This document shows, in pieces, positions 35,848-45,100 of a stretch of DNA of 64,000 bases. The translations under genes and the position numbers were made by a program. Position 1 is the stretch's first letter. Each line of letters begins with the position of its first letter. The notes under the pieces are model-generated. The model saw only the letters and a list, made by a program, of their open reading frames with translations. It was not told the DNA's origin and did not search any database. Location: NCBI GenBank assembly GCA_019753105.1, contig JAIELJ010000009.1, forward strand, positions 186,001-250,000, read 5' to 3'. Origin of the DNA: Hyphomonadaceae bacterium (GTDB taxonomy: Bacteria; Pseudomonadota; Alphaproteobacteria; Caulobacterales; Aquidulcibacteraceae).

Positions 35848-36681
35848 CTAATGCGCCATCAGCAGGGGAAGCGGCGCGCCTTGGAGCAGATCTCGCGTCA
35901 CACCACCCAGAAGGAACTCACGAGCTCTGGAATGGCCATAGGCGCCAAGCACCAGCATATCGGCGCTGTCTGCGGCCGCTTGATTAAGGAGCACCTCGGC
36001 ATGCGTTTTGCCCGTGCTATCGAGATTACGCACGTGCGCGGTGACGCCATGACGCGCGAGGTATGCGCCAAGATCGTGGCCAGGCGCTTCGCCGTGGCCG
36101 GCAACACTCGGACGTGCATCGACCGTGGCGACGATGACCTCTTCCGCCTTCTGAAGCAGCGGCAACGCCGCGCAAACGGCGCGCATCGCCGATGGCTTTG
36201 CGTTCCAACCGATCAAGGCGCGCGTCCAATCGCGCTCACGTCGTTCTGGCGGTGTGACCAAGATCGGTCGGCCCGCCTTGAACAGCACGTGTTCGATCAA
36301 TCCAGAGCGCGCTCTAGGGTGAGTGCGGCCTTGCGCCATCACGACGAGGTCGGACAGCAAGGCGTGGCCCATGATCTCATGCTCATTGAGGGCGTTCTCA
36401 ACGCTCATGTGGCGCACTTCAAACTTATGCGATGATTTCTCTACCCACTGGAGGATCCGATCTCGCGCTTGGGATGCCACCGAGTCGGGCCCTGCGGCGA
36501 TATCCGCCAGAACTTGAGAGAGCGAATGCTGCGTCTCGGAGAAAGCGGAAGCCAGCTGCACGGAAACGACGAGCGCCACCGCGTGACCATCGCTGATGGC
36601 GGTTAGCTCGCCCGCGACCGTTAGCGCGGCTTCGTCCTCGGCAAGGTTGATGACTGGGGCGACGATCGTCTTGAGGCTCAT
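35848..36681 (-). CDS. Universal stress protein, tandem UspA domains
   Basis: 277 residues made of two UspA-like halves. The second half has the nucleotide-binding signature near the end: LVLGAYGHSRAREFLLGGVTRDLL, close to the canonical G-x-x-G-x9-G-S/T pattern. The first half is more degenerate. GGAG lies eight bases before the ATG. Such proteins are commonly induced under low oxygen; here the gene sits beside the FixLJK genes, but no FixK box is visible directly upstream. Confidence 0.85.
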   Translation of the reverse strand: MSLKTIVAPVINLAEDEAALTVAGELTAISDGHAVALVVSVQLASAFSETQHSLSQVLADIAAGPDSVASQARDRILQWVEKSSHKFEVRHMSVENALNEHEIMGHALLSDLVVMAQGRTHPRARSGLIEHVLFKAGRPILVTPPERRERDWTRALIGWNAKPSAMRAVCAALPLLQKAEEVIVATVDARPSVAGHGEAPGHDLGAYLARHGVTAHVRNLDSTGKTHAEVLLNQAAADSADMLVLGAYGHSRAREFLLGGVTRDLLQGAPLPLLMAH

Positions 36682-36740
36682 GTCGATCTCCTGCCCGCAG
36701 GAAACCCCAGCACGCGAAGAGCGCCTTGCGCGCGATCAAC

Positions 36741-37115
36741 TCAAACGATCAAAACCCGCACCCGTTCCACCAGCTCATCGTCGAGAAGAGGCTTTTCACA
36801 GATTTCAACGCCATCCGCCAAAGCCCGCGCCTTGGTTTGACGCGACGGGTTCGTAGTTATCAGAATGGCAGGCGCACGAATGCCCCGGTGGCGCAGACGA
36901 TCCAATAGGTCGAGCCCGGACAGTCCCGGCAAATTATGATCGAGCACGAGGCAGCCCCATCGCGCAGCGTCCACAGCGCGCAGCGCGGCATCTGCGTCCG
37001 GAAAACTGACCACACCGATCCCAGCGGCATCGAACGCGAAGCTCAACGCGTGCCGGATCGCCGGATCATCATCTACAACGACGGCTTGTATGGTGGGGCG
37101 GCTGATGTGAACCAT
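36741..37115 (-). CDS. Single-domain response regulator
   Basis: 124-residue stand-alone receiver. Acidic pocket VVVDDDP, phospho-acceptor in CLVLDHNLPGLSG (about residue 59) and the Lys in CEKPL. It has no output domain, so it must act by protein contact or as a phosphate sink. It lies downstream of fixJ on the same strand, and a FixK-type box sits 42-55 bases upstream of its start. A FixL-linked sink or FixT-like modulator role is inferred. Confidence 0.85.
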   Translation of the reverse strand: MVHISRPTIQAVVVDDDPAIRHALSFAFDAAGIGVVSFPDADAALRAVDAARWGCLVLDHNLPGLSGLDLLDRLRHRGIRAPAILITTNPSRQTKARALADGVEICEKPLLDDELVERVRVLIV

Positions 37116-37156
37116 AACACGGTCACGAGCGATCTCATGATCGGCGCGACGGCGCT

Positions 37157-37170
37157 TTGATGTCGCTCAA
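37157..37170 (-). promoter_or_regulatory. FixK-type box before the single-domain response regulator
   Basis: On the minus strand TTGAGCGACATCAA fits TTGA-N6-TCAA. It fills the gap between the fixJ stop and the receiver gene, centred about 48 bases from that start codon. The position is right for activation of that gene alone. Confidence 0.6.
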
Positions 37171-37767
37171 TCAGCGCCCTTCCTCCAAGTGCATCGCCAT
37201 GCGCACGAGATCCGACAACGAGTTCGCATGCATTTTCGCCATCACATTGGCGCGATAGATTTCAACGGTCCGCGGACTGATCCCCAGCTTCAGGGCCGTG
37301 GTCTTGTTGGACTCGCCAGCCACCACCGCGTCAAAAACCTCCCGCTCCCTCAACGTGAGCTGCGCGACGCGAGTCTGCAGCACGGCGCGATCATGCTGCG
37401 CCTGGCCGTGATCAAGTGCAGTTCGTACGGCCCGCAGAAGTGCGGCGTTCTCGAAGGGCTTTTCCAAGAAATCAATGACGCCGGCCTTCATCGCTTGGAC
37501 GGCCAAGGCCACATCCGCATGACCTGTCAGGACGATTACCGGATGCCCGACACCGCGCCGGTGCATCTCCTCAACCAGTTCGAGGCCAGTCATGTTGGGC
37601 ATGCGGATGTCCGTAATCACGCAGCCGGGCTCTAGAGCATCGGCTGCGGCCAACAACGACAGCGCACTATCGTACGTTTTTGTGCGTATGCCCTCTATGT
37701 CCAGAAGAAACGCAACGGAGGCGCGCATCGCCTCATCGTCATCAACGATATGAACAACGGCGCTCAT
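37171..37767 (-). CDS. fixJ: FixJ-type response regulator
   Basis: 198 residues from the ATG at 37767, which shares one base with the fixL stop. The receiver has IVDDDEAM and phospho-acceptor D53 in VITDIRMPNMTG. A LuxR-type helix-turn-helix (LTLREREVFDAVVAGESNKTTALKLGISPRTVEIYRANV region) lies in the last 65 residues. It is phosphorylated by the oxygen sensor FixL and in known systems activates fixK transcription. The divergent-side fixK gene is 1.6 kb away. Confidence 0.93.
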   Translation of the reverse strand: MSAVVHIVDDDEAMRASVAFLLDIEGIRTKTYDSALSLLAAADALEPGCVITDIRMPNMTGLELVEEMHRRGVGHPVIVLTGHADVALAVQAMKAGVIDFLEKPFENAALLRAVRTALDHGQAQHDRAVLQTRVAQLTLREREVFDAVVAGESNKTTALKLGISPRTVEIYRANVMAKMHANSLSDLVRMAMHLEEGR

Positions 37768-39275
37768 CAAATGGTCTCGGACGCTACGCTATCGGGCGCA
37801 ATCTGCATGGTGAAGCGGAAGATGGCGCCGCCTTCGGGATTCGGCTCCATCCAAATGCGGCCGCCGTGGGCCTCGACTATGGTGCGCGAAATCGACAGCC
37901 CTACTCCCATGCCGGACGGTTTCGTCGTGACGAATGGCGAAAACAGCCGCGATGCAGCGCTGTCAGCCACGCCGGCCCCTGTATCCTTAACACTTACCAT
38001 TGCCATGCCATCATGTGCTTTCGTCGCCACCTCAAGCTCGCGCCGCGCTGCGTCCTCCATGGAGTCCAGCGCGTTTCGGACGAGGTTAAGCACCACCTGT
38101 TGAACAGGCACGCGATCCACCAGGACTCGATCAATGCTGTCGTCGAAATCGTAGCGCACGCGCACGCCACGCTCCTTAGCGCCGACAAGCGCCAAGGCGC
38201 ACGCCTCCTCAACCAACTTCCCGAGCGACACTACACGCCGCTCACCCTCGCCGCGTGAAAGGAAATCACGCAGCCGCCTGATGATTTCTCCAGCACGAAG
38301 CGCTTGTTCGCCTGCCTTATCGAGCGCATCGCTCACGCGTGGTTCGACATTTTCGGATCGATCCAGGATGCGCTTCACACCGCCAAGATAGTTTGCGATC
38401 GCGCTCAACGGTTGGTTAAGCTCATGCGCGAGTGCGGAAGCCATTTCGCCCATCGCCGTCAAACGAGACATGTGGACAAGTTCGGATTGCAGTTCCTGCA
38501 GCCGCGCCTCGGTGGCTTGGCGCTCCGTCAGGTCGCGCACAAATCCGGTGAACACGCGCCCCTCTTCCGAGCGCACTTCGCCGACAGCCAACTCCATCGG
38601 AAACGTTGTGCCGTCCTTACGTTCGCCGACGACGATGCGGCCAATGCCGATAATGCGCCTTTGACCTGTGTCGAGATAATGATTGATGTAACCGTCGTGC
38701 GCCTCTCGATACGGCGCCGGCATCAGAACCTTAATGTTGCGCCCGAGCACTTCCGACGCGCGCCACTGAAACATTCGCTCAGCCGCGGCGCTGTAGGATT
38801 GAATGCTCCCACGCGCGTCGATCACGATGAGTGCGTCGGGCGCCGTATCGTAAATGGAGCGCAAATGCGCTTCGCGCGCAGCCAGTTCGCGCGCGGCCGT
38901 GTCATCGGTTCGCCGCCGGCTCGAAATCCACGCGCCGCCGAAAGAAGCCAAAACGCCCACAGCTGTTAGAATGTACGGCCCGCTTCCAGGCGTGAGCCAA
39001 AAACTCGCGAGCACCCCGATGGCCGTGGCCAGCAACGCCGGCGCCAATCCCGCCAACACCGCAGCGCCGCATATGATCGGGACAAACAGAAGCGCTGCCG
39101 GCGCATCGGGCGCCAACGCCAAGAGTAAAGCGCCCAGCAGCCAAGCGACACCGCTCGCGGCCATAACCACGGCATAAGAAGACGCGCCCGCACGCCGGAG
39201 CGATCCGACCAGGAAATGGCTTCGCATGGGGCTCTTATTATGGTGTCGCCGCGACGCCGGAAAGTCAGAGTTCAT
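37767..39275 (-). CDS. fixL: Oxygen sensor histidine kinase FixL
   Basis: 502 residues. Two to four N-terminal membrane spans (residues 32-115), then a PAS domain with all hallmarks of the heme-binding FixL type: H193 in REAHDGY as proximal heme ligand, R213 in the GIGRIV segment (the distal arginine), and the [10 protein letters not shown] end. The kinase H-box has H284 in [12 protein letters not shown], with N-box NLVRNALDS and G-box MGVGLSISR. Oxygen bound to heme should inhibit the kinase. An alternative ATG lies at 39227. The gene is coupled to fixJ. Confidence 0.94.
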   Translation of the reverse strand: MNSDFPASRRHHNKSPMRSHFLVGSLRRAGASSYAVVMAASGVAWLLGALLLALAPDAPAALLFVPIICGAAVLAGLAPALLATAIGVLASFWLTPGSGPYILTAVGVLASFGGAWISSRRRTDDTAARELAAREAHLRSIYDTAPDALIVIDARGSIQSYSAAAERMFQWRASEVLGRNIKVLMPAPYREAHDGYINHYLDTGQRRIIGIGRIVVGERKDGTTFPMELAVGEVRSEEGRVFTGFVRDLTERQATEARLQELQSELVHMSRLTAMGEMASALAHELNQPLSAIANYLGGVKRILDRSENVEPRVSDALDKAGEQALRAGEIIRRLRDFLSRGEGERRVVSLGKLVEEACALALVGAKERGVRVRYDFDDSIDRVLVDRVPVQQVVLNLVRNALDSMEDAARRELEVATKAHDGMAMVSVKDTGAGVADSAASRLFSPFVTTKPSGMGVGLSISRTIVEAHGGRIWMEPNPEGGAIFRFTMQIAPDSVASETI

Positions 39276-39373
39276 CTAGGCCGAACGGACTACGGGACTT
39301 CCCTTAAGCGTTCACCCAGAATTTAGGCGCGCCACGCGCAGGCCTAGTCTTCCTTGCAGCAAGGGAGCCTTAC

Positions 39374-40048
39374 ATGCGTGATTTCGCTGTTGAAGCTGGC
39401 GGTGGCGCACTTCGCCCAACCGTGTCGGATGCCATAAGTCTCGGCCCTGGCCTCGCGCTGCAAGGGACGCGCATGCACTTCGGCCGCAATGCCGAGATTT
39501 TCGGCGAGGGCGAACAAGCCGAGTACTTGTATCGTGTCGTTTCAGGCGCGGTTCGAACCATCCGATTCTCAAGCGACGGGCGCCGCCAGATTCTCGCCTT
39601 CCACCTCCCCGGTGATGTGTTCGGGCTGGAGCCTGGCGCAAAGCACACGCTCTCAGCCGAGGCGATTGGTGAAGCGGAAGTTTCGATGGTGCGCCGTTCG
39701 TTGATCGATGCTGCGGCTAACGAAGATGTCGCCGCCGCTCGTGCGTTGCTCACCCTGATGCAGCGCGAATTGCTGGCGACTCAAGAACACGCGCTGGTTC
39801 TCGGCCGCAAGGGCGCTGGGGAACGGGTTGCGGCCTTCCTGTTGAAGCTGGCGGACCGCGTCACCTCAAGCTGTGAAATTGATTTACCAATGTCCCGCGC
39901 CGACATCGCCGATTATCTCGCACTCACGATCGAGACGGTGTCGCGCGCATTCACGCAGATGGAGCGCGACAAGGCTATCGCGTTGCCGAGTTCACGCCAC
40001 GTGATTGTGCGTGACCGCTGCGCCCTCGAATTGCTTGAAGCAGCCTGA
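39374..40048 (+). CDS. fixK: Crp/Fnr family regulator of the FixK type
   Basis: 224 residues. Cyclic-nucleotide-like beta-roll (MHFGRNAEIFGEGEQAEYLYRVVSGAVR), a long dimer helix, and a winged helix with recognition helix LTIETVSRAFTQME, whose E-x-x-S-R residues read TTGA half-sites as in FNR. It lacks the N-terminal cysteine cluster of oxygen-sensing FNR (only two Cys, both late), so oxygen control must come from FixLJ. It is divergent from fixL with 98 bases between. The likely targets are the two FixK-type boxes in this window. Confidence 0.9.
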   Translation: MRDFAVEAGGGALRPTVSDAISLGPGLALQGTRMHFGRNAEIFGEGEQAEYLYRVVSGAVRTIRFSSDGRRQILAFHLPGDVFGLEPGAKHTLSAEAIGEAEVSMVRRSLIDAAANEDVAAARALLTLMQRELLATQEHALVLGRKGAGERVAAFLLKLADRVTSSCEIDLPMSRADIADYLALTIETVSRAFTQMERDKAIALPSSRHVIVRDRCALELLEAA

Positions 40049-40060
40049 CGGAGGCTTGCC

Positions 40061-40390
40061 ATGAGGAAACTCGTCTTGCTGGCAGCCTTGCTCGGCGCCG
40101 CAAGCTGCGCGGCCACGCCTCGCGCGCCCGACGCGATTTCCAGGGGACAAGCGATTGCCGAAACCAATTGCGCCGCCTGTCACGCGGTCGGTTTGACGGG
40201 CCGGAGCCCCGCACCAGAGGCGCCGCCTTTCAGGACTCTGTCGAGAAACTACCGGGTGGAATCGCTCGAAGAGGCCCTCGCCGAAGGCATCAGCGTCGGC
40301 CATCCGGCGATGCCGAACTTTGAGTTTGAGCCTCGCGAGGTCAACGCGCTGGTCGCCTATTTACGATCCATCCAGACGACCGACCGATAA
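40061..40390 (+). CDS. Small class I cytochrome c
   Basis: 109 residues with an N-terminal export signal (LVLLAALLGAASCAAT) whose Cys could be lipidated. A single heme site CAACH (about residues 37-41) and a Met region PAMPNFEF. GGAGG precedes the ATG. It follows fixK by 12 bases and could be an electron donor for the cbb3 oxidase. It is the last core gene before the island boundary. Confidence 0.88.
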   Translation: MRKLVLLAALLGAASCAATPRAPDAISRGQAIAETNCAACHAVGLTGRSPAPEAPPFRTLSRNYRVESLEEALAEGISVGHPAMPNFEFEPREVNALVAYLRSIQTTDR

Positions 40391-40408
40391 GCGCCGGAGC
40401 GCGCCCGC

Positions 40409-40423
40409 TGGCGGAGAGAGTGG
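40409..40423 (+). repeat. Putative distal attachment repeat (copy of tRNA-Ser 3' end)
   Basis: TGGCGGAGAGAGTGG is identical to 52947-52961, the CCA end, discriminator base and acceptor stem side of the tRNA-Ser gene read on the plus strand. Flanking bases differ on both sides, so the match is exactly 15 bases. It lies 18 bases after the cytochrome gene. Confidence 0.7.
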
Positions 40424-40641
40424 CCGCGCGACATGGTGTCGGGCGACGGCGTGCGATGGCGCGAATGGCAAGCGCGGCAACGGTCGTTTCGCGCCCCGCC
40501 GTTGAACCGCTCGCGCTCGACAACGCTCGCGCGCGCGTGAAGGCGGCTCTGCGACGTGGGTGGAGAATGGGATAGTTCTGGCTTCAAGGAAGTTGGCGCG
40601 CCTAAGGTTGTACACCGTAGCGCTGAGCGGTGCGCGCGACC

Positions 40642-40779
40642 AACTCGTGCGATGCAGCCCCGCCCCGCTGCCGTCAGGATCAGGCCCCGCCGCACCAACA
40701 GTCTGACGCATGGAGTCATAACGATTGCGCGCCGTGTCGTCGGCGCCGCTGAGCGGTCCATCGATCGTGAGCTTGGCTA
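40642..40779 (-). pseudogene. RHS core fragment (remnant)
   Basis: On the minus strand this encodes DGPLSGADDTARNRYDS followed by MRQTVGAAGPDPDGSGAGLHR, matching the same block of the intact RHS gene at about 44535-44645 (DGPLSGANDTTR, MRQTVGVIGPDPDGAGAGLH). There is no start or continuation on either side. The surrounding 40424-40830 holds no other gene. It is likely a leftover of an older or displaced RHS copy. Confidence 0.8.
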
Positions 40780-40830
40780 GAGTTTTCGCGCTCTTGCTCC
40801 GCTCCCCAACGCTCCGTCATTGGCAGCTAA

Positions 40831-41487
40831 CTATTCCAGTTCGAATGGATAGCCGCATTCTCTCAGACTCATACGTGCGCATTCGCGGAAATTGCCCGGG
40901 CTCCGCGACTGAACTTTTTCGACTGCAGCCCTGACAAATTCGCCCAACGTTTCGCAAGTCTCATCAGCCGCAACAAAAATGACACCGTCAGCAGAATGCA
41001 TAGCAACGCCACGCAGTCCAACAAAAGGAAGAAACCGCATCAGTACGCCCAAGTCGTCGAACCTCTCTTCATGGAAAGACACTATGCACTGCCTAGTTTG
41101 GGACTCAGAGCCCCGCTGCGACACTATGGCGGTCATGGCGTCCTGAACAGCTTCAGTTGGCACCGCAAGAAAACGCAACTCGATTTGATCACTGTGGTGG
41201 AGGCCAAATTGATCAAGAGACATGCTCTCACACGTACTACCACTGGGTGCGGCGATTCTTGTTTGATTGTCCCGGTATATAAGAAGCAAGTCGCCTGCAT
41301 GGGCCAACTCAACGAGGCGACCAGCGTTCTCCGTTAGGAAACTCTCACGCCGCAAAAACTCCAGTTCAGGGAGGACAGCGACGCAGAACCGATTTGCTTG
41401 CTCCTGACTGTCGGCGCGCGAATTGCCGCCGGACCGCGCACAGCCAATTGCCGCCAACGCGACCACCATGAACAAAAACATCCTCAT
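40831..41487 (-). CDS. Hypothetical lipoprotein downstream of the RHS gene
   Basis: 218 residues from the ATG at 41487 (MRMFLFMVVALAAIGC). The lipobox AIGC gives a lipidated N-terminus; the mature part is hydrophilic with seven further cysteines spread along the chain and no known domain. Local GC is visibly lower than in the core genes. It is the second gene after the RHS stop, behind the 180-aa membrane protein, and could be an immunity or accessory factor. No family recognised. Confidence 0.6.
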   Translation of the reverse strand: MRMFLFMVVALAAIGCARSGGNSRADSQEQANRFCVAVLPELEFLRRESFLTENAGRLVELAHAGDLLLIYRDNQTRIAAPSGSTCESMSLDQFGLHHSDQIELRFLAVPTEAVQDAMTAIVSQRGSESQTRQCIVSFHEERFDDLGVLMRFLPFVGLRGVAMHSADGVIFVAADETCETLGEFVRAAVEKVQSRSPGNFRECARMSLRECGYPFELE

Positions 41488-41569
41488 CCAACGGGCGTCA
41501 GCGAGGCCGCGTCGTACGCGCGTCAACGTCGAGATTCTTCTTGCACCGAAGGGGCCGTCCACACATGTG

Positions 41570-42112
41570 TCACCCTTTCCGTTCATCTGCCGACGCCCGC
41601 ACCAATACCCTTCTCGCTCGGGGCGCTAGAAACCACACTCCAATCGGAAGATAGAAGATCAGGATAAACGTTCCCAGAACATTGGCCAAAGAAGCCACAC
41701 CCCCGTTTTCACGGAGCACCAGAAAACGCGCCGCGCTCCAGAGGTAAGCAAAATAGGCAACTGAACCTAGACACGTTGAGAAGACCAACAGCGGCGCATC
41801 GATATGGAACGCGGCGGGCCAGATGAAGGGCCTCACAGTCAAAGCGAAAATGCTAAGCGACAGTACCAAGAACGTTGCGGTCCAAATCGTGGTCCGACGC
41901 GATTCGCTGGCAATCGACGACGCTCTGCGCAACGCCATCGACCAAGCTACGACCAAGGCATTTGGCAGGACAACTACAACGAACGTTAACCACCGCGTGC
42001 GCTCGTCGAGAATTACGAACATACCGAGCATAAGCAGCGAAACGAACGCCAGCGTTATAAACGCCGGCGAGATTGATAGTAGGGTCTCCGTCAACTTCAG
42101 CCGTCTGGACAA
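41570..42112 (-). CDS. Four- to five-span membrane protein, candidate immunity protein
   Basis: 180 residues, starting 15 bases before the RHS stop, so it is coupled to the RHS gene. Hydrophobic spans occur at about residues 15-33, 42-60, 75-92, 100-125 and 140-162. No catalytic motif is seen. The position directly behind a polymorphic RHS tip and the low GC shared with that tip are what is expected of a cognate immunity protein, and a membrane location would fit a membrane-acting tip. This role is inferred from position only. Confidence 0.6.
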   Translation of the reverse strand: MSRRLKLTETLLSISPAFITLAFVSLLMLGMFVILDERTRWLTFVVVVLPNALVVAWSMALRRASSIASESRRTTIWTATFLVLSLSIFALTVRPFIWPAAFHIDAPLLVFSTCLGSVAYFAYLWSAARFLVLRENGGVASLANVLGTFILIFYLPIGVWFLAPRARRVLVRASADERKG

Positions 42113-45100
42113 GACTCTTCCTCCGGAACCCAGACGAAGCCAAATCGTCCCCGTCCTCCAAAACCGATCTGAACCCCCCCATCTAAACCGGTAAAAATCT
42201 CCCTGGTTACAGTGGGTGTGGTGCTGAAGTGCCGAGCCATGTTTTCAAGAGCGCCATGATATCCTGGCTCCGACAAAGTGCTTTGCATTCCCGCGGAGAG
42301 CGTGCCTGGTCCAACTGAGCCGGACAGCTCAGTTGATTGCCGGGCCGTCCAGCGCCAATCGCTCGTGGTGTGCTGGGAGCTTGCTCGCAATCGCACAGAC
42401 CAAACGTCTGCTCGAAATCCACCACCGACACCAAGCAGGCGGAGCTCTCCTCCGAACTGCACGCCCGAGCTTAGTTCTGCGTCCCAAACGTAACACGCCT
42501 TATAACCCGGGAAGAGTAAGCTCGTGGTCGAATCGCGCCCCCCTCCAGATCGAACACCTCCGCCACCGCCACCATCGGCATTATGGTTGAGAAAGTCTGA
42601 AAGTACGCCGACCAACTGACATACCAAGGACCTCGGTACCCATCCATTACCCCTGTTTTCCTCCGTGAGCGTACAATTGTAGAGTCCTATTTCTTGCAGA
42701 CCGCTTGGATCAACCAGGTTGACCGGATCGTTCGTGACATAAGCATAGAGGTTCATCCCACCGCCGAATCCGATTGGATCAGTCTGCATAAAGCGGCCTA
42801 GCTCGGCGGAGTAAGCGCGCGCGCGATAGTGGTAGAGCTGCGCGCCGGGCAGCCACATCTGGCCGGTGTATTGGAATGTCCCTGTGTTCGTTGACGCGGG
42901 TCGGCCGTATTCGTCGTAGGCATTGATGTTGCTCGCAACGCCCGAGCTATTGGTCACCGCAATGATGCTGCCGCGTTCGTCGCCGACGAGCCAACGGCGG
43001 TCGCCTGTGCCTGTGCCTTCGTACCAGACCAGCGGCTCGTTGATGCCCGGCCCGAAGACATAGCGGCGCTGCATGACGTTAGAGCCGTTAAACTCGCCGA
43101 TCACCTGCACGCCGTCATAGAGGAAGCGCGTCGTTGTGTTGGAGGCGACACTCTCGCGCAGACGGCCGAGCGCATCATAGGCGAAGGTGGCTTGGCTGGC
43201 GCCCGCCGGCGTCGCTGAGGTCAGCCGGTTGAAGATGTCGTAGCTGAACGTGCTGAGGCCAACTCTCGTGATGTTGCCACGGGCGTCGTAGGCGGGCAGC
43301 GCTTGGGTGATGCCGGTGTACTGGTTCAGGCCGTTATCGACGTAGGACGTGGTTCCGTTGTTCGGCGTCGGCGTGTTGTAGGCCGCATTGCTCGACCCGC
43401 GCTCGACGATCTGAGCGCCGGCATTGTAGTCGAACGTGCGCGTCAAATCTTGTGTCGTACCGGAGAGGTTCTGGGTCAGCGTGGCAAGCCGCGAGGCGGC
43501 GTCAAAGGCGTAGGTCGTCGTGACGTTGTTGCCACGTGTCAGTGACGTGCGCCGCCCGAGATTGTCGTACGTAAACGTCGCCAGAACGCCCGCCCCCGAA
43601 GTCGCGCCATTCTCGCGGATGCCGGTGACGGCGTTGGTCAGATCGTAGTCGTAATCGACGTAGAAACTGTCCGGCCACGTCATCCGCGTGCGTCGGGAGG
43701 CGGCGTCATACTGATAGCTCACCGTGCCCAAAGGCGAGCCGGCGCTGGTGACGCGCGAGAGCTGGTCGTAGGCGAAGCTTTGCGTCTGGCCGGCGTTCAC
43801 CGCCGTCAGCTGGCGCGAGAAAAGATCGTAAGTGTAGTTGACGTCCTCACTCGTGTTCGGCGCATCGAGCGCGGTGACGCGCAAGAGATTGTCGTAAGTG
43901 AATGAAATCGTCTGCCCATCGCGGCGGCGGACTTGCGTGACGGCTGAAGCGGCGTTGTAGCTGTATTGCTCATAGTCGGTGACCGAAGAGGTATTCGGCA
44001 GATCGGGCCGCGGATAGTAGGTGTGCGTGAGCCGCGCGAAGCCGTCATACGCATAGCCGGTGCGGTTGCCCGCGCCATCGGTGACCGCGAAAGGCAAAGC
44101 CGAGCTCGTGTCATACGCCGTGGTGATTTCGTTGATGGGGGCGCCGGTACCGTAACCGATGGTAACTTGCGTAACCTGATTATTGAAATCGTAAGTAAAG
44201 CGCGTGATCCGGTCGGGGCCGTTCGCGCCCTGCGTACCCAGCGTGCAGGCCGAAGACGGCAAGCTGCCAAAAGCGGCTGGGTTCATGCGCACCGTCTGGC
44301 ACAAGAGCCGGCTCGCATCGTCATAAGTGTATTGCATGACCGCTTGCGTGGCGCTCTGAGCAACGAGAGCGCTGACCGTGGGACGCCCTTGCGCGTCGTA
44401 CGTGGTGTTGACCTGCTCCAGTGTGACGAAATTCGACCAAGCCGGATCGGTCTGCGCCGTGACCGTCCCCTGCGCGGCGACCGTGACCTGGCCGTCATTG
44501 TTGTGAGTGAGACGCTGTGCGCGATGCAGGCCAGCGCCCGCGCCGTCCGGATCAGGACCGATGACGCCCACGGTTTGACGCATCGCATCGTACCGGATGC
44601 GCGTCGTGTCGTTGGCGCCGCTCAACGGCCCATCGACGGTCAGGAGATTGCCAACGCTATCGTAGGTGAACGCCGTCGTGCTCGTGATGCTGCCTGTGCC
44701 TGACTGGATCGTCTGAGAAACCGGCAACCGATTGTTGGCGACGCTGTTTGCGCCATAGCTCGTCACCGCACGTGTCTCGTCTGCGCCATTGGCGCATGAT
44801 GCGCTCGTCGCGCACGCCGATGTCTGCGTCGGCAGCGTAACCGGCGTGGGCGCGGCTACGATCGTGCCCGTGCTGTCTTTGTAGTACGCATAGAGGCTCT
44901 CATAGGTTATGCGCGTCTGCGGTCGCGTTCCTGTGCCCACCGGCGCCGTTCCATCCGGCGCGGGCGCAGTGACTGTAAGCAGACCACCGTGCGTGGAGTC
45001 GTATGTGTAATCGGTGCGGAAGCCGCGCGCGTCGGTGGTCGATGTCGGCAGATTGCACGTGCGCGGATTGGTGCAGGTTCCGGTCGGAAAGCTCGCTGTC

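Noticed and set aside
36720..36770. Additional FixK box ahead of the universal stress protein gene
   Set aside because: The sequence there has half-sites (GATCAA, CTCAA) but no TTGA-N6-TCAA spacing.
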